From positions 1-38,729 of the forward strand of contig CAILCO010000020.1 of NCBI GenBank assembly GCA_903832735.1: a DNA stretch of 38,729 bases. The letters run 5' to 3'. Numbering within the stretch: position 1 is the stretch's first letter; each line of letters begins with the position of its first letter. Source of the stretch: an uncultured Sterolibacterium sp. (GTDB lineage: Bacteria; Pseudomonadota; Gammaproteobacteria; Burkholderiales; Rhodocyclaceae). The translations under genes and the position numbers were made by a program. The notes beneath the pieces were generated by a model. That model was not told the origin of the DNA. It did not search any database and worked only from the letters and a program-made list of their open reading frames with translations. This document shows, piece by piece, positions 16,866 through 25,728 of the stretch.

Positions 16866-17333
16866 ATGAAGCTCACGCCCCCGTCGCTCGCGCTGCTGGT
16901 CGTCGCGGTCACCGCCCTCCTGACCCTGGGCGCGGTGCCGGCATTGCGCGGCAGCCTCCATTACCCGAGCATGGCCGTTACCATAGCGCCAGGAACGCAG
17001 ATGAACTTCACCCTCTACGGCCTGACCGACCGCCAGGAATGCGAAGCCGGCCTGGTCCGTCAGGCGACGGCGATACATCTGAAATGTCCGACTTGCCAGA
17101 TCGGCGAGCAGCGCTGCATTACCCATCCCGCCGCGACGCTGTTCGACACGCTGTCCGAAGATCCGCTAGCTTCGCCTTCCGCCCGATACGCCGACGGCGT
17201 CATCGTCTTTTCATCAACCGTCGAGGGTTTCGCTCTCGCCGTTTGCCGCGAAAGCGCACAGCAGTCTGTGCAAGCGGCGCCGAACCAGCGCCTGAGCTGC
17301 TTCGCCCCGGCCACGCCACGGCCGCGCAGTTAG
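16866..17333 (+). CDS. Unknown exported or membrane-anchored protein with six cysteines
   Basis: I do not recognise this 155-residue protein. It has a hydrophobic N-terminus (about residues 8-25, LALLVVAVTALLTLGAV) that could be a signal peptide or anchor. The rest is hydrophilic and contains six Cys at about 59, 74, 77, 84, 127 and 145, including a CPTC motif. If exported, the even number of Cys suggests disulfides. It follows the ICMT-like gene by four bases. The TAG stop is the first three bases of a family A repeat. Confidence 0.7.
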   Translation: MKLTPPSLALLVVAVTALLTLGAVPALRGSLHYPSMAVTIAPGTQMNFTLYGLTDRQECEAGLVRQATAIHLKCPTCQIGEQRCITHPAATLFDTLSEDPLASPSARYADGVIVFSSTVEGFALAVCRESAQQSVQAAPNQRLSCFAPATPRPRS

Positions 17334-17445
17334 TGCCCGTAGTTGTCTGAAAGACAACCCAGGGCACTTATGCCGCGTAGCAGGTGCTAGTGCCCGTAGT
17401 TGTCTGAAAGACAACCCAGGGCTGTTGTGCCAGCGAAGCAGGTGC
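17331..17445. repeat. Family A repeat, two tandem units (57 and 58 bp)
   Basis: Units at 17331-17387 and 17388-17445 match those at 9932-10045. Both carry GTTGTCTGAAAGACAAC, a 7-bp stem that differs from the copy at 9932 by a C-G to T-A pair change, keeping the hairpin intact. The first TAG is the stop codon of the unknown gene ending at 17333. The right edge ends GCAGGTGC but is followed by GAG and not TAG here. Confidence 0.87.
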
Positions 17446-17465
17446 GAGACAGGCTAGCTGCCAGT

Positions 17466-18971
17466 TCAATGAGGCGGGTGAGGGTGTACCACGGGTGCGA
17501 CATGCCGGGTTTCCGTCGCGGCATGATGATGCAGGAAGGCGTGCTCCGGCTCCGCAGGCAATGGTCCGCGCAGCCTCTGCGGCAGCAGTGAGCCGACGAT
17601 CATGCCGAGCAGACTGGCGAGGAGGCCGGCGAATTGCGCCGGCATCAGCGGGTCCTCCGGGCCGAAAACCGAGAGCGACAGCCACACCGACAGGCCGCAG
17701 AAGATGGCGACGATCGCGCCTTGATTGGTCGAGCGTTTCCAGAACAGACCGAAGACCAGCGGCACGAAGGCCGCAACCAGGGTCACCTGATAGGCATTCT
17801 CGACCATCTTGAAAATGCTCGCCTTGGAATTGACCGCGTAGAGCGTGACCAGCAGCGTGAACACCAGGGTCACGATGCGCATCGAAAGCAGCAGCTTGCG
17901 GTCCGACATTTTCGCCATCATCGGTTTCATGATGTTCTCGGTGAAGGTCACCGAAGGCGCCAGCAGCGTCGCCGAGGCGCAACTCTTGATCGCCGAGAGC
18001 AAGGCGCCGAAGAACATCACCTGGGCGAACAGCGGCGCCCGCTCCAGCACCAGGCGCGGCAGGATCAACTGGGGGTCTCTGTCGATCAGTTCGGCGACCA
18101 TCTTGGGGTCGAGCAGGGTCGCCGAATAGGCGAGAAACATCGGCACGAAGGCGAACAGGAAGTACAGGCTGCCGCCCAGGACCGAACCCCAGACGGCGAT
18201 CTTCTCGGTTCTCGACGACTGCACCCGTTGGAACACGTCCTGCTGCGGGATGGAACCGAACATCATGGTGACCCAGGCGGCGCCGAAGCCAAGGATCTCC
18301 TTCAAATCCAGCGCCGGCCAGAATTCGAACTTGCCGGCCGCGAGGGCATGATCGAAGACCACGCCGACGCCGCCGACCATGCCGCTGACCTCGCCGCCGA
18401 TGTAGAGCATGCCGATGACGATGATCACCATCTGGATCAGATCGGTCACCGCCACCGCCCACATGCCGCCGAAGAAAGTGTAGATGAGGATAGTCAGCGA
18501 ACCTATCCACATGCCGGTGACTTTCGCGATCTCGCCGCCGGAGACGACGTTGAAAACCAGACCGAGCGCGGTGATCTGCGCGCCGACCCAGCCCAGGTAG
18601 GAGATTACGATGGCCAGCGTGGTCGCCACCTCGACGCCGCGGCCGAAGCGCTTCTTGTAGAAGTCGCCGATGGTCAGGAGGTTCATCCGGTACAAGGGCG
18701 CGGCAAAGAAGAGACCGACTAGGATCAGGCACATCGAGGAACCGAAAGGATCCGAGACCACGCCCTTGAGGCCGTCCTTGAGGAAGGTCGCGGGAATGCC
18801 GAGCACCGTCTCGGAGCCAAACCAGGTCGCGAACACCGTCGCCGTCACCATGTAGAACGGCAGGTGCCGTCCGGCGACGGCGAAGTCCTTGGTGTTATGG
18901 ACATGCCTGGCGGCGTAGAGGCCGATGCCGACCGAGACGATCCAGTAGATGATGACGAACCAGAGCAGCAT
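17466..18971 (-). CDS. Sodium:solute symporter (SSS family) with His-rich tail
   Basis: Membrane transporter of the SLC5/SSS family that uses the sodium gradient; the solute cannot be assigned. The 501 residues form about 13 spans: an N-terminal span (LLWFVIIYWIVSVGIGLYAA), the helix-1 region FAVAGRHLPFYMVTATVFATWFGSETVLG, and the family signature region with YTFFGGMWAVAVTDLIQM. The last 26 residues are unusual, with eight His (HHH, then scattered His to the end). ATG at 18971 is preceded by a GGAG. It is followed by family A repeats and preceded by the arginase-family gene, 27 bases away. Confidence 0.92.
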   Translation of the reverse strand: MLLWFVIIYWIVSVGIGLYAARHVHNTKDFAVAGRHLPFYMVTATVFATWFGSETVLGIPATFLKDGLKGVVSDPFGSSMCLILVGLFFAAPLYRMNLLTIGDFYKKRFGRGVEVATTLAIVISYLGWVGAQITALGLVFNVVSGGEIAKVTGMWIGSLTILIYTFFGGMWAVAVTDLIQMVIIVIGMLYIGGEVSGMVGGVGVVFDHALAAGKFEFWPALDLKEILGFGAAWVTMMFGSIPQQDVFQRVQSSRTEKIAVWGSVLGGSLYFLFAFVPMFLAYSATLLDPKMVAELIDRDPQLILPRLVLERAPLFAQVMFFGALLSAIKSCASATLLAPSVTFTENIMKPMMAKMSDRKLLLSMRIVTLVFTLLVTLYAVNSKASIFKMVENAYQVTLVAAFVPLVFGLFWKRSTNQGAIVAIFCGLSVWLSLSVFGPEDPLMPAQFAGLLASLLGMIVGSLLPQRLRGPLPAEPEHAFLHHHAATETRHVAPVVHPHPPH

Positions 18972-18998
18972 GATTCCCGACTCCGTAAGGAGCGAAAA

Positions 18999-19868
18999 TT
19001 ATACCTTGGCGAACAATGACCGGACCAGCGCCAGCACGACGGCGGCGGTGCGGCCGTCACGATCACGCCCGGGATCGTATTCGACGAGTTCGATCGCGCA
19101 GCATCCGGCTAAGCGTCCCAGTCCGGCGAAAAGCGGCAGCAAATCGGCCGCCGCGAGTCCGCCCCGGACCGGCGTCTCGACGCCTGGCGCCTCATCCGGA
19201 TTGAGGACATCGACGTCGATCGACAGGCCAAATGCCCGCCCGCCTGCACCGGCGATGGCCAGCGCCTCGGCGAAGACTAGGCCTAAGCCGCGCCGGCCGA
19301 TCTCGGCCATGTTGAAAACGCGCACGCCCAGATGATCGAGCAAGGCGGGTTCGCTCGCCTCGAAACTGCGCGCCCCGATGACGCAGACATGCGCCGGATC
19401 CAAGGCTGGCCCGGGCACCCCGGTCAGTTCCGGCGCGCCCTGGCCGAGCAGAGCCGCCAGCGGCATGCCGTGGGGATTGCCGCTGGGCGTAGACGCCGGG
19501 GTATGGGCATCGAGGTGGGCGTCGAGCCAGATCAGGCCGGGCGGGGCGCCTAAGGCACGACCGACGCCGCGCCAGGTTCCGGCGGCGATGGCATGGTCGC
19601 CACCGATCACCAACGGCAGCGCGCCCGAGGTCATGGTCCGTTCGACCCGCCGGGCCAGGCTGCGGCAGAGCTTGCCCAGTGACTGCAGGCGGGGCCCCGC
19701 CTGCGGCAGCAGCGGCGGCACGTCCCAGACAAGACCGGGGCAGGCATCCAGGCAACCCGCGGATAACAGTGCTGCGGGGCCACGCGCCACCCCGGGGTCG
19801 GTGCCGCCCAGGGCGCTCGCTACGGGTATCGCCCGCACCGGGCGCGGCAGCCGGTCAGTGCGGATCAT
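18999..19868 (-). CDS. Arginase-family (ureohydrolase) protein
   Basis: Manganese metallohydrolase of the arginase/agmatinase family, most like arginase, which would split L-arginine to ornithine and urea. The metal motifs GGDH (near residue 93), DAHLDAH (near 120) and SIDVDVLNPDEAPGVETPV (near 220) are present. The usual DP in the third motif is NP, but both metal-binding Asp of DVD remain. 289 residues. The start codon ATG (19868-19866) overlaps the edge of a family B repeat, which also supplies GAGG two bases ahead; that spacing is too short for a normal ribosome site, so the true start may differ. Substrate is inferred. Confidence 0.82.
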   Translation of the reverse strand: MIRTDRLPRPVRAIPVASALGGTDPGVARGPAALLSAGCLDACPGLVWDVPPLLPQAGPRLQSLGKLCRSLARRVERTMTSGALPLVIGGDHAIAAGTWRGVGRALGAPPGLIWLDAHLDAHTPASTPSGNPHGMPLAALLGQGAPELTGVPGPALDPAHVCVIGARSFEASEPALLDHLGVRVFNMAEIGRRGLGLVFAEALAIAGAGGRAFGLSIDVDVLNPDEAPGVETPVRGGLAAADLLPLFAGLGRLAGCCAIELVEYDPGRDRDGRTAAVVLALVRSLFAKV

Positions 19869-19992
19869 GCCTCAAGCCGGCAAAGGGCCCACTCGGACTC
19901 GCCCCGCCCATCCTCCCCTCGCGGGGAGGCTACCGTCCTGCTCGCGCGGCCCGAACCTGGCACAGCGCACTTGGCAACGGTTTTCACGCTAA
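19867..19992 (+). repeat. Family B interspersed repeat, copy 1
   Basis: About 126 bases, starting ATGCCTCAAG, with the internal hairpin CCTCCCCTCGCGGGGAGG (7-bp stem) and ending TTTTCACGCTAA. It fills the gap between the ggt stop (19995) and the arginase start. Matches copies at 25595 and 26381 along its length. Confidence 0.88.
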
Positions 19993-19994
19993 GC

Positions 19995-21590
19995 TCAATA
20001 GCCGACAGCCTGCCCGTCGCGGCGGGGATCGGAGGCGGCGATGTACGCGCCATTGCTGCGCAGGATGAATTGTCCTGCGCCGAAATCCATATAGGGATCG
20101 GCGATGGCTGCCAGCTTGTGGCCTTTGGCGACCAGACCGGCGATGGTCGAAGGCGCCATTGCGGTCTCCACCTCCAAGCCGAGGCCGAAGTTAACCTTCC
20201 AGCGTGGCGCGTCGCAGGCCGCCTGCACGTTCTGCCGGTAATCGAGCATTCGCACCAGCGTCTGGACATGGCCCTGTGGCTGCATGTTGCCGCCCATCAC
20301 GCCGAAGCTCATCACCGGCAGGCCCTGGCGCGAGACGAAGGCCGGAATGATGGTATGGAAGGGGCGCTTGCCGCCGGCGGCAACATTGGGATGGCCGGGT
20401 TCCAGGGTGAATCCGGCGCCGCGATTCTGCAGGCTGATGCCGGTGCCGGGCACCACCACGCCGGAACCGAAACCCATGTAGTTCGATTGGATGAAGGAAA
20501 CCATCATGCCCTGTTCATCGGCGGCGCTTAAGTAGATCGTGCCGCCCGGCGGCGGCAGGCCGTGCCTGAAGTCACCCGCGCGGCTGCTCTCGATCAGCAG
20601 TGCGCGCTCCTTCAGGTAGGACTTGGCCAGCAGGTCTGCCGGCGCCAGTTCCATGGCACGCGGATCGGAGACATGGCGATAGGTATCGGCGAACGCGAGC
20701 TTCATCGCCTCGATCTGCAGATGCAGGCTCTCAGAGCCATCCACCGGCAGGGCCGCGAGATCGAAGTTCTCCAGGATGCCCAGCGCCATCAGCGCGGAGA
20801 TGCCCTGTCCATTGGGCGGCATCTCGTGCACCGTATAGCCGCGGTAGTCGATCGCGATTGGCGTCACCCAGTCGACGGCATGGGCGGCGAAATCGGCTGC
20901 TGCGAGGGCACCGCCGTTGGCCTGGGCATGAGCGACCATCGCCGCCGCCAGTTCGCCCTGGTAGAAGGCGGCGCCACGGGTCTCGGCGATGCGCCGCAGG
21001 CTCTTCCCCGCGGCAGGCAGGGAGAACAGTTCGCCGGCGCGCGGTGCGCGGCCATGCGGCATGAAGGCCTCGGCAAAACCCGGCTGGGATTTCAATTCAT
21101 CAACCTGTGCCGCCCACTTGTGCGCCACCACCGGCGCGAGCAGATGGCCGCGCTCGGCCAGTTCTATGGCCGGCGCCAGCAGATCGGCGAAAGGCAGTTT
21201 GCCGAAGCGTTCGGAGAGCGCGACCCAGGCGGAGATGGCACCCGGCACGGTGACCGCGCCCCAGCCGCGCTTCGGGATTTTCCCGCCGTGCATTCTTTCG
21301 AAGAACGCCGGGTCGGCGCCTGCAGCCGAGCGGCCGGAGGCATTCAGGCCGGAGAGCGTCCGGCCATCCCAGACGATGGCGAAGGCGTCGCTGCCCAGGC
21401 CGCAGGAAACCGGCTCGACGATGGTCAGGGCCGCGGCCGCGGCGATCGCCGCATCGACCGCGTTGCCGCCCGCCCAGAGCATGCGCAGCCCGGCCTGGGC
21501 GGCGAGCGGCTGCGAGGTGGCGACGACATTGCGCGCCAGGAGCGGCAGGCGCGTGCTGCGATAGGGAAAGTCCCAGTTGAAAGCGATCAT
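19995..21590 (-). CDS. ggt: Gamma-glutamyltransferase family protein, no signal peptide
   Basis: Ntn-hydrolase of the gamma-glutamyltranspeptidase family, which cleaves or transfers gamma-glutamyl groups from glutathione and related compounds. Family landmarks are [28 protein letters not shown]-like [25 protein letters not shown], and the autoprocessing site GGTIYLS (candidate nucleophile Thr351), followed by [16 protein letters not shown] and the oxyanion-region [12 protein letters not shown]. 531 residues from ATG at 21590 ([12 protein letters not shown]). The start overlaps the ubiB stop (ATGA). Unlike the periplasmic GGTs it shows no signal peptide and is probably cytoplasmic. Confidence 0.92.
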   Translation of the reverse strand: MIAFNWDFPYRSTRLPLLARNVVATSQPLAAQAGLRMLWAGGNAVDAAIAAAAALTIVEPVSCGLGSDAFAIVWDGRTLSGLNASGRSAAGADPAFFERMHGGKIPKRGWGAVTVPGAISAWVALSERFGKLPFADLLAPAIELAERGHLLAPVVAHKWAAQVDELKSQPGFAEAFMPHGRAPRAGELFSLPAAGKSLRRIAETRGAAFYQGELAAAMVAHAQANGGALAAADFAAHAVDWVTPIAIDYRGYTVHEMPPNGQGISALMALGILENFDLAALPVDGSESLHLQIEAMKLAFADTYRHVSDPRAMELAPADLLAKSYLKERALLIESSRAGDFRHGLPPPGGTIYLSAADEQGMMVSFIQSNYMGFGSGVVVPGTGISLQNRGAGFTLEPGHPNVAAGGKRPFHTIIPAFVSRQGLPVMSFGVMGGNMQPQGHVQTLVRMLDYRQNVQAACDAPRWKVNFGLGLEVETAMAPSTIAGLVAKGHKLAAIADPYMDFGAGQFILRSNGAYIAASDPRRDGQAVGY

Positions 21591-23146
21591 CGCGGCACCA
21601 GCAGAACGACGATGCAGGTAAGCAAAACGGCGATCACGGCCTGCAGCCAGTTCTGCCTGCGCCGCGCGCTTTGCAGCTCCAGGCTCAAGGCGGGGTCCGC
21701 TTCGGGACGCCGGTTCAGGCCCGCATGGAATAGCCGCGGCAACTGCGGGATCAGTTGCGCCCAGTGCGGCGCTTCCTGTTTGACCGCCCGGACAAAACCC
21801 CGCCAGCCCACCTGCTCGCTCATCCAGCGTTCCAGAAAGGGCTTGGCGGTCTGCCACAGATCGAGATCGGGATCGAGTTGACGGCCCAGGCCTTCGATGT
21901 TGAGCAAGGTCTTTTGCAGCAGCACCAGTTGCGGTTGGACCTCGACATTGAAGCGGCGCGAAGTCTGGAACAGGCGCAGCAGGATGCGGCCGATAGAAAT
22001 GTCCTTCAGGGGCCGATCGAAGATCGGTTCGCAAACCGCGCGGATCGCCGACTCGAACTCATCGACGCGGGTTTCCGCCGGCGCCCAGCCCGACTCGATG
22101 TGCGCCAATGCGACGCGCTTGTAATCGCGGCGGAAAAAGGCGAGGAAATTCTGCGCCAGATAATTCTTGTCGATGTCGGTCAGGGTGCCGACGATGCCGA
22201 AGTCGAGCGCGATGTACTGCCCCTTGTTCGGGCCGTCAGAGACCACGAAGATGTTGCCCGGATGCATGTCGGCGTGGAAGAAACCGTCGCGGAAGACCTG
22301 GGTGAAGAAGATCTCGACGCCGGCCCGCGACAACGCCTTGAGATCCACCCCCCGCTCGCGCAGCTCGTCGATCTGGCTGATCGGCGTGCCATGCATCCGC
22401 TCCATCACCATCACCGAGCGATTGCACCAGTCCCAATGCACTTCGGGAACGCGCAGCAGGGGCGAATCGAGGAAGTTGCGGCGCAACTGGGAACAGTTGG
22501 AAGCCTCGCGCATCAGGTCCAGTTCGTCGGCCAGATGCTTCTCGAATTCGGCCACCACCTCGCGCGGCTTGAGCCGCCTGCCGTCCGGCCAAAGCCGTTC
22601 GAGGAGGCCGGCGGCGATATTCAGCAGCGCCAGGTCGTGGGCGATGATGGTTTCTATGCCCGGGCGGAGGATCTTCACCGCGACCTCGCGGCCATCGAAC
22701 AACGTCGCGAAATGGACCTGCGCGACCGAGGCGCTGGCCTCCGGCTCGCGGGAGAACGAGGCGAAGACCTGATCGGCATGCTTGCCATAGGCCTTTTCCA
22801 GTTCGGCCAGGGCCTGCTCCGAAGAGAAAGGCGGGACCTGATCCTGCAACTTGGCCAGTTCGTCGGCGAGATCCGGTGGCAACAGGTCGCGCCGGGTCGA
22901 CAGCACCTGGCCGAACTTCACGAACAGGGGTCCGAGCGCCTCCAGCGCCTGGCGCAGCCGCACCGCGCGCGGCGCTTCGAGATTCCGCCAGAACTGCAGG
23001 GCGACGAAACATCGAACCAGGGTCCGGGCCTTTCCCGCCGAGGGCTCGTGCTCGAGAATCATCTGGTCGAGTCCGTAGCGGCTGGCAATGAGGAGAATCT
23101 TGAGAAGACGCAACAGACGCACGGCGGTCGGGGAAGAATGAGACAA
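21587..23146 (-). CDS. ubiB: UbiB-family protein kinase-like ubiquinone biosynthesis factor
   Basis: Atypical ABC1/ADCK kinase-like protein needed for ubiquinone synthesis, peripheral to the inner membrane. The 519 residues contain the UbiB KxGQ motif ([17 protein letters not shown], near 75), the VAVKILRPG beta3-Lys region, the catalytic [11 protein letters not shown] and the metal-binding ALDFGIVG. Two C-terminal hydrophobic segments end in [16 protein letters not shown]. Start ATG at 23146. Overlaps ggt by four bases; no ubiE or ubiJ in the window. Divergent from argS with an 88-base gap. Confidence 0.93.
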   Translation of the reverse strand: MSHSSPTAVRLLRLLKILLIASRYGLDQMILEHEPSAGKARTLVRCFVALQFWRNLEAPRAVRLRQALEALGPLFVKFGQVLSTRRDLLPPDLADELAKLQDQVPPFSSEQALAELEKAYGKHADQVFASFSREPEASASVAQVHFATLFDGREVAVKILRPGIETIIAHDLALLNIAAGLLERLWPDGRRLKPREVVAEFEKHLADELDLMREASNCSQLRRNFLDSPLLRVPEVHWDWCNRSVMVMERMHGTPISQIDELRERGVDLKALSRAGVEIFFTQVFRDGFFHADMHPGNIFVVSDGPNKGQYIALDFGIVGTLTDIDKNYLAQNFLAFFRRDYKRVALAHIESGWAPAETRVDEFESAIRAVCEPIFDRPLKDISIGRILLRLFQTSRRFNVEVQPQLVLLQKTLLNIEGLGRQLDPDLDLWQTAKPFLERWMSEQVGWRGFVRAVKQEAPHWAQLIPQLPRLFHAGLNRRPEADPALSLELQSARRRQNWLQAVIAVLLTCIVVLLVPR

Positions 23147-23198
23147 GGGGCGAATTTACTCGGTTTCGCTTCGTCCGGAAAGGCCAGGGAGTACTCGG

Positions 23199-23204
23199 TA
23201 TAAT
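23199..23204 (+). promoter_or_regulatory. Possible -10 box for argS
   Basis: A perfect TATAAT 31 bases before the argS start in the divergent region; no clear -35 at 16-18 bases. Confidence 0.3.
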
Positions 23205-23234
23205 GATCCCTTTGCGCTTCGCCAGAATTCCCCC

Positions 23235-24968
23235 ATGGCCTTCGACCCGAAATCCCACTTAACCGACCTGCTCAAGAGCGCCCTGAAATCCGTGGCGCCG
23301 CAACACAAGGATGCGGCCATCCTGCTGGAACGACCGAAGCAGGCCAGTCACGGCGACTTCAGCAGCAATCTGGCGCTGCAACTGGCCAGGGCGCTGCAGA
23401 CCAATCCCCGCGAAATCGCCCAGCGCCTGATGCGCGAACTGCCGGTTTCACCCTGGGTCGACGCGGTCGAGGTGGCCGGTGCCGGCTTCATCAACTTCCG
23501 CCTGGCCGCTGCGGCCAAGACCCGGGTGATAGAGGAAATCCTGGTGCGCGGCGCGGATTACGGCAGAAGCCGGGTCGGCGCCGGCAAGAAGATGCAGGTC
23601 GAATTCGTTTCGGCCAATCCGACCGGGCCGCTCCACGTCGGCCACGGCCGCGGCGCCGCCTATGGCGCCAGCCTCGCCGCGCTGCTGGCTTTCGCCGGCT
23701 ACTCGGTGACGCGCGAATACTACGTCAATGATGCCGGCCGGCAGATGGACATCCTCGGGCTGTCCTGCTGGCTGCGCTACCTGGCTCTGTTCGACGAATT
23801 GCTGCCGTTTCCCGGCAATGCCTATCAGGGCGGCTACGTCACCGAGATGGCCCGCCAGATTGCCGCCGCCCATGGCCGCGACTATGTCCATCCGGCCGCC
23901 GCGGTGCTGGCCTGCGCAGCCAAGTCCGATGCCGACGCGGACGCTCATCTGGATGGCCTGATCAAGGCCGCCAAGGACTTGCTCGGCGAGGGCTGGAGTT
24001 ACATCCACCAGCATGTGCTGACCGAGCAACTGGCCGACTGCCGCGCCGACCTGGAAGAGTTCGGCGTGCATTTCGATGTCTGGTTTTCCGAGCGCTCGCT
24101 CTACGACACCGGTATGGTGCAAATGGCCGTGGCAGTGCTCGAAAGCAAGGGCCACATTTATCTTCAGGACGGCGCCAAATGGTTCCGCTCGACCTCCTTC
24201 GGCGACGAGAAGGACCGCGTCGTCCAGCGCGACAATGGGCTATACACCTATTTCGCCTCGGACATCGCCTACCATCTGAACAAGCTCGAGCGCGGCTTCG
24301 ACAAGATCGTCGATATCTGGGGCGCCGACCATCACGGCTACATCCCGCGCGTCAAGGGCGCCCTGCAGGCGCTCGATTGCGATGCCGGCAAGCTCGACGT
24401 GGCGCTGGTGCAATTCGTCTCGCTCTGGCGGGGCGCCGAGAAGGTTTCGATGTCCACCCGTTCCGGCGAATTCGTCACCTTGCGCGAACTACGCCGCGAA
24501 GTCGGCAACGACGCCTGTCGCTTCTTCTACATGCTGCGGAAGCCGGAGCAGGCGCTCGACTTCGACCTTGATCTGGCCAAATCGCAAAGCAACGATAACC
24601 CGGTGTATTACGTCCAGTACGCTCACGCCCGGGTCCGTTCGGTGCTGACCCAGTGGGGCGGCGATGCGGCACAACTCGCCGCCGCGGATCCTGCGCTGCT
24701 CACAGGCGAGCGGGAACTGGCGCTTTGCGCGAGACTGGCCGCGTTCCCCGAGGTGATCGAAGAAGCCGCGCGGGACTATGCGCCGCATACCGTCGCCTTC
24801 TATCTCAAAGAGGCAGCGGCGGACTTCCACAGCTATTACAATGCCGAACGTATCCTGGTCGAGGATGCGGCGCAGCGCCTGGCGCGCCTGGCACTCGCCG
24901 CCGCGCTCAGCCAGGTGCTGAAGAACGGTCTGAATATCCTGGGCGTTTCGGCGCCGGAGAGCATGTGA
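23235..24968 (+). CDS. argS: Arginyl-tRNA synthetase
   Basis: Class I aminoacyl-tRNA synthetase charging tRNA-Arg. N-terminal Add1 domain (about 1-90), then the catalytic core with VEFVSANPTGPLHVGHGRGAAYG (HIGH-type motif HVGH), YVNDAGRQM, and KVSMSTRSGEFVTL in place of KMSKS, as in most bacterial ArgRS. The C-terminal anticodon-binding helical domain ends RLALAAALSQVLKNGLNILGVSAPESM, a family hallmark. 577 residues; ATG at 23235. Confidence 0.97.
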   Translation: MAFDPKSHLTDLLKSALKSVAPQHKDAAILLERPKQASHGDFSSNLALQLARALQTNPREIAQRLMRELPVSPWVDAVEVAGAGFINFRLAAAAKTRVIEEILVRGADYGRSRVGAGKKMQVEFVSANPTGPLHVGHGRGAAYGASLAALLAFAGYSVTREYYVNDAGRQMDILGLSCWLRYLALFDELLPFPGNAYQGGYVTEMARQIAAAHGRDYVHPAAAVLACAAKSDADADAHLDGLIKAAKDLLGEGWSYIHQHVLTEQLADCRADLEEFGVHFDVWFSERSLYDTGMVQMAVAVLESKGHIYLQDGAKWFRSTSFGDEKDRVVQRDNGLYTYFASDIAYHLNKLERGFDKIVDIWGADHHGYIPRVKGALQALDCDAGKLDVALVQFVSLWRGAEKVSMSTRSGEFVTLRELRREVGNDACRFFYMLRKPEQALDFDLDLAKSQSNDNPVYYVQYAHARVRSVLTQWGGDAAQLAAADPALLTGERELALCARLAAFPEVIEEAARDYAPHTVAFYLKEAAADFHSYYNAERILVEDAAQRLARLALAAALSQVLKNGLNILGVSAPESM

Positions 24969-24969
24969 C

Positions 24970-25542
24970 ATGAACAACCATCAGAACAAGCATCGCGGCG
25001 GCGTACTCATCGGCCTGTTCATCGGCCTGGTCGTCGGAGTCCTGATCGCCTTCGGCGTGGTCTGGTACCTCAAGAAAGCGCCGCTGCCCTTCCTGGACAA
25101 GTCCTCGCATGCGGAAAAGGCTGAGGCCAAGTCCACGAGCGAGGCGCCGATGCCGCTGCCTGGCAAACCCGGTGACAAGGTGACCGAGAAGCCCCGCTTC
25201 GAGTTCTACAAGATCCTGCCCGGCGGTGACGCGACGCCGAGCGACAAGGCCCCGGCGCCGAATCTCCCGCCCGCAGCGTACACACCGCCCACAGCGCCGT
25301 CGGAGTCATTCTACCTGCAAGCCGGCGCCTTCCAGAAATCCGCCGAGGCCGACAATTTCAAGGCCAAACTGGCGATGATGGGCCTGGAGACCGACGTCCA
25401 GGAAATCATGGTGCCGGACAAAGGCGTGATGCAACGGGTCCGCGTCGGCCCCTTCAACACGCCGGAAGAGATGAACCGCGTGCGCAATCAACTCGCCCAG
25501 AACGGAATCCAGGCAACCGTCGTCAAAGCAAGCCACCCTTAG
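24970..25542 (+). CDS. SPOR-domain inner-membrane protein (FtsN-like)
   Basis: Bitopic protein with a short cytoplasmic N-terminus, one membrane span (about 12-34, VLIGLFIGLVVGVLIAFGVVWYL), a Pro/Lys-rich linker and a C-terminal SPOR domain (about 113-187, FYLQAGAFQKSAEADNFKAKL to RVRVGPFNTPEEM) that binds denuded septal peptidoglycan. The layout is FtsN-like, but whether it is the essential FtsN is not shown. ATG at 24970 lies one base after the argS stop, so it is almost certainly cotranscribed. Conserved betaproteobacterial order argS-SPOR-dsbA. Confidence 0.88.
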   Translation: MNNHQNKHRGGVLIGLFIGLVVGVLIAFGVVWYLKKAPLPFLDKSSHAEKAEAKSTSEAPMPLPGKPGDKVTEKPRFEFYKILPGGDATPSDKAPAPNLPPAAYTPPTAPSESFYLQAGAFQKSAEADNFKAKLAMMGLETDVQEIMVPDKGVMQRVRVGPFNTPEEMNRVRNQLAQNGIQATVVKASHP

Positions 25543-25594
25543 AACTCATGGCTCTGACGAAGCACCCCGGATGATGAAATGGCTTGCCCTGGTA

Positions 25595-25711
25595 ATGCCT
25601 CAAGTTGGCAAATCGGCCCGCCCCACCCATCCTCCCCTCACGGGGAGGCTACCAACCGGCTCGCTGTGCTCGTACCTGACACAGCTCGCCTGGCAACGTA
25701 TTTCACGCTAA
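25595..25711 (+). repeat. Family B interspersed repeat, copy 2
   Basis: About 117 bases from ATGCCTCAAG to TTTCACGCTAA with the hairpin CCTCCCCTCACGGGGAGG (one mismatch in the loop relative to copy 1). Lies between the SPOR gene and dsbA, ending 17 bases before the dsbA start. Copy 3 lies on the far side of dsbA in the opposite orientation. Confidence 0.88.
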
Positions 25712-25728
25712 TTATTTTGGAGAAACGC

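Noticed and set aside
17368-18732. Alternative frame within the symporter gene
   Set aside because: Arg/Asp/Gly-rich product in the +1 shadow of a clear membrane transporter.
21755-23203. Open frame antisense to ubiB
   Set aside because: ubiB has conserved kinase-like motifs; the antisense product has none.
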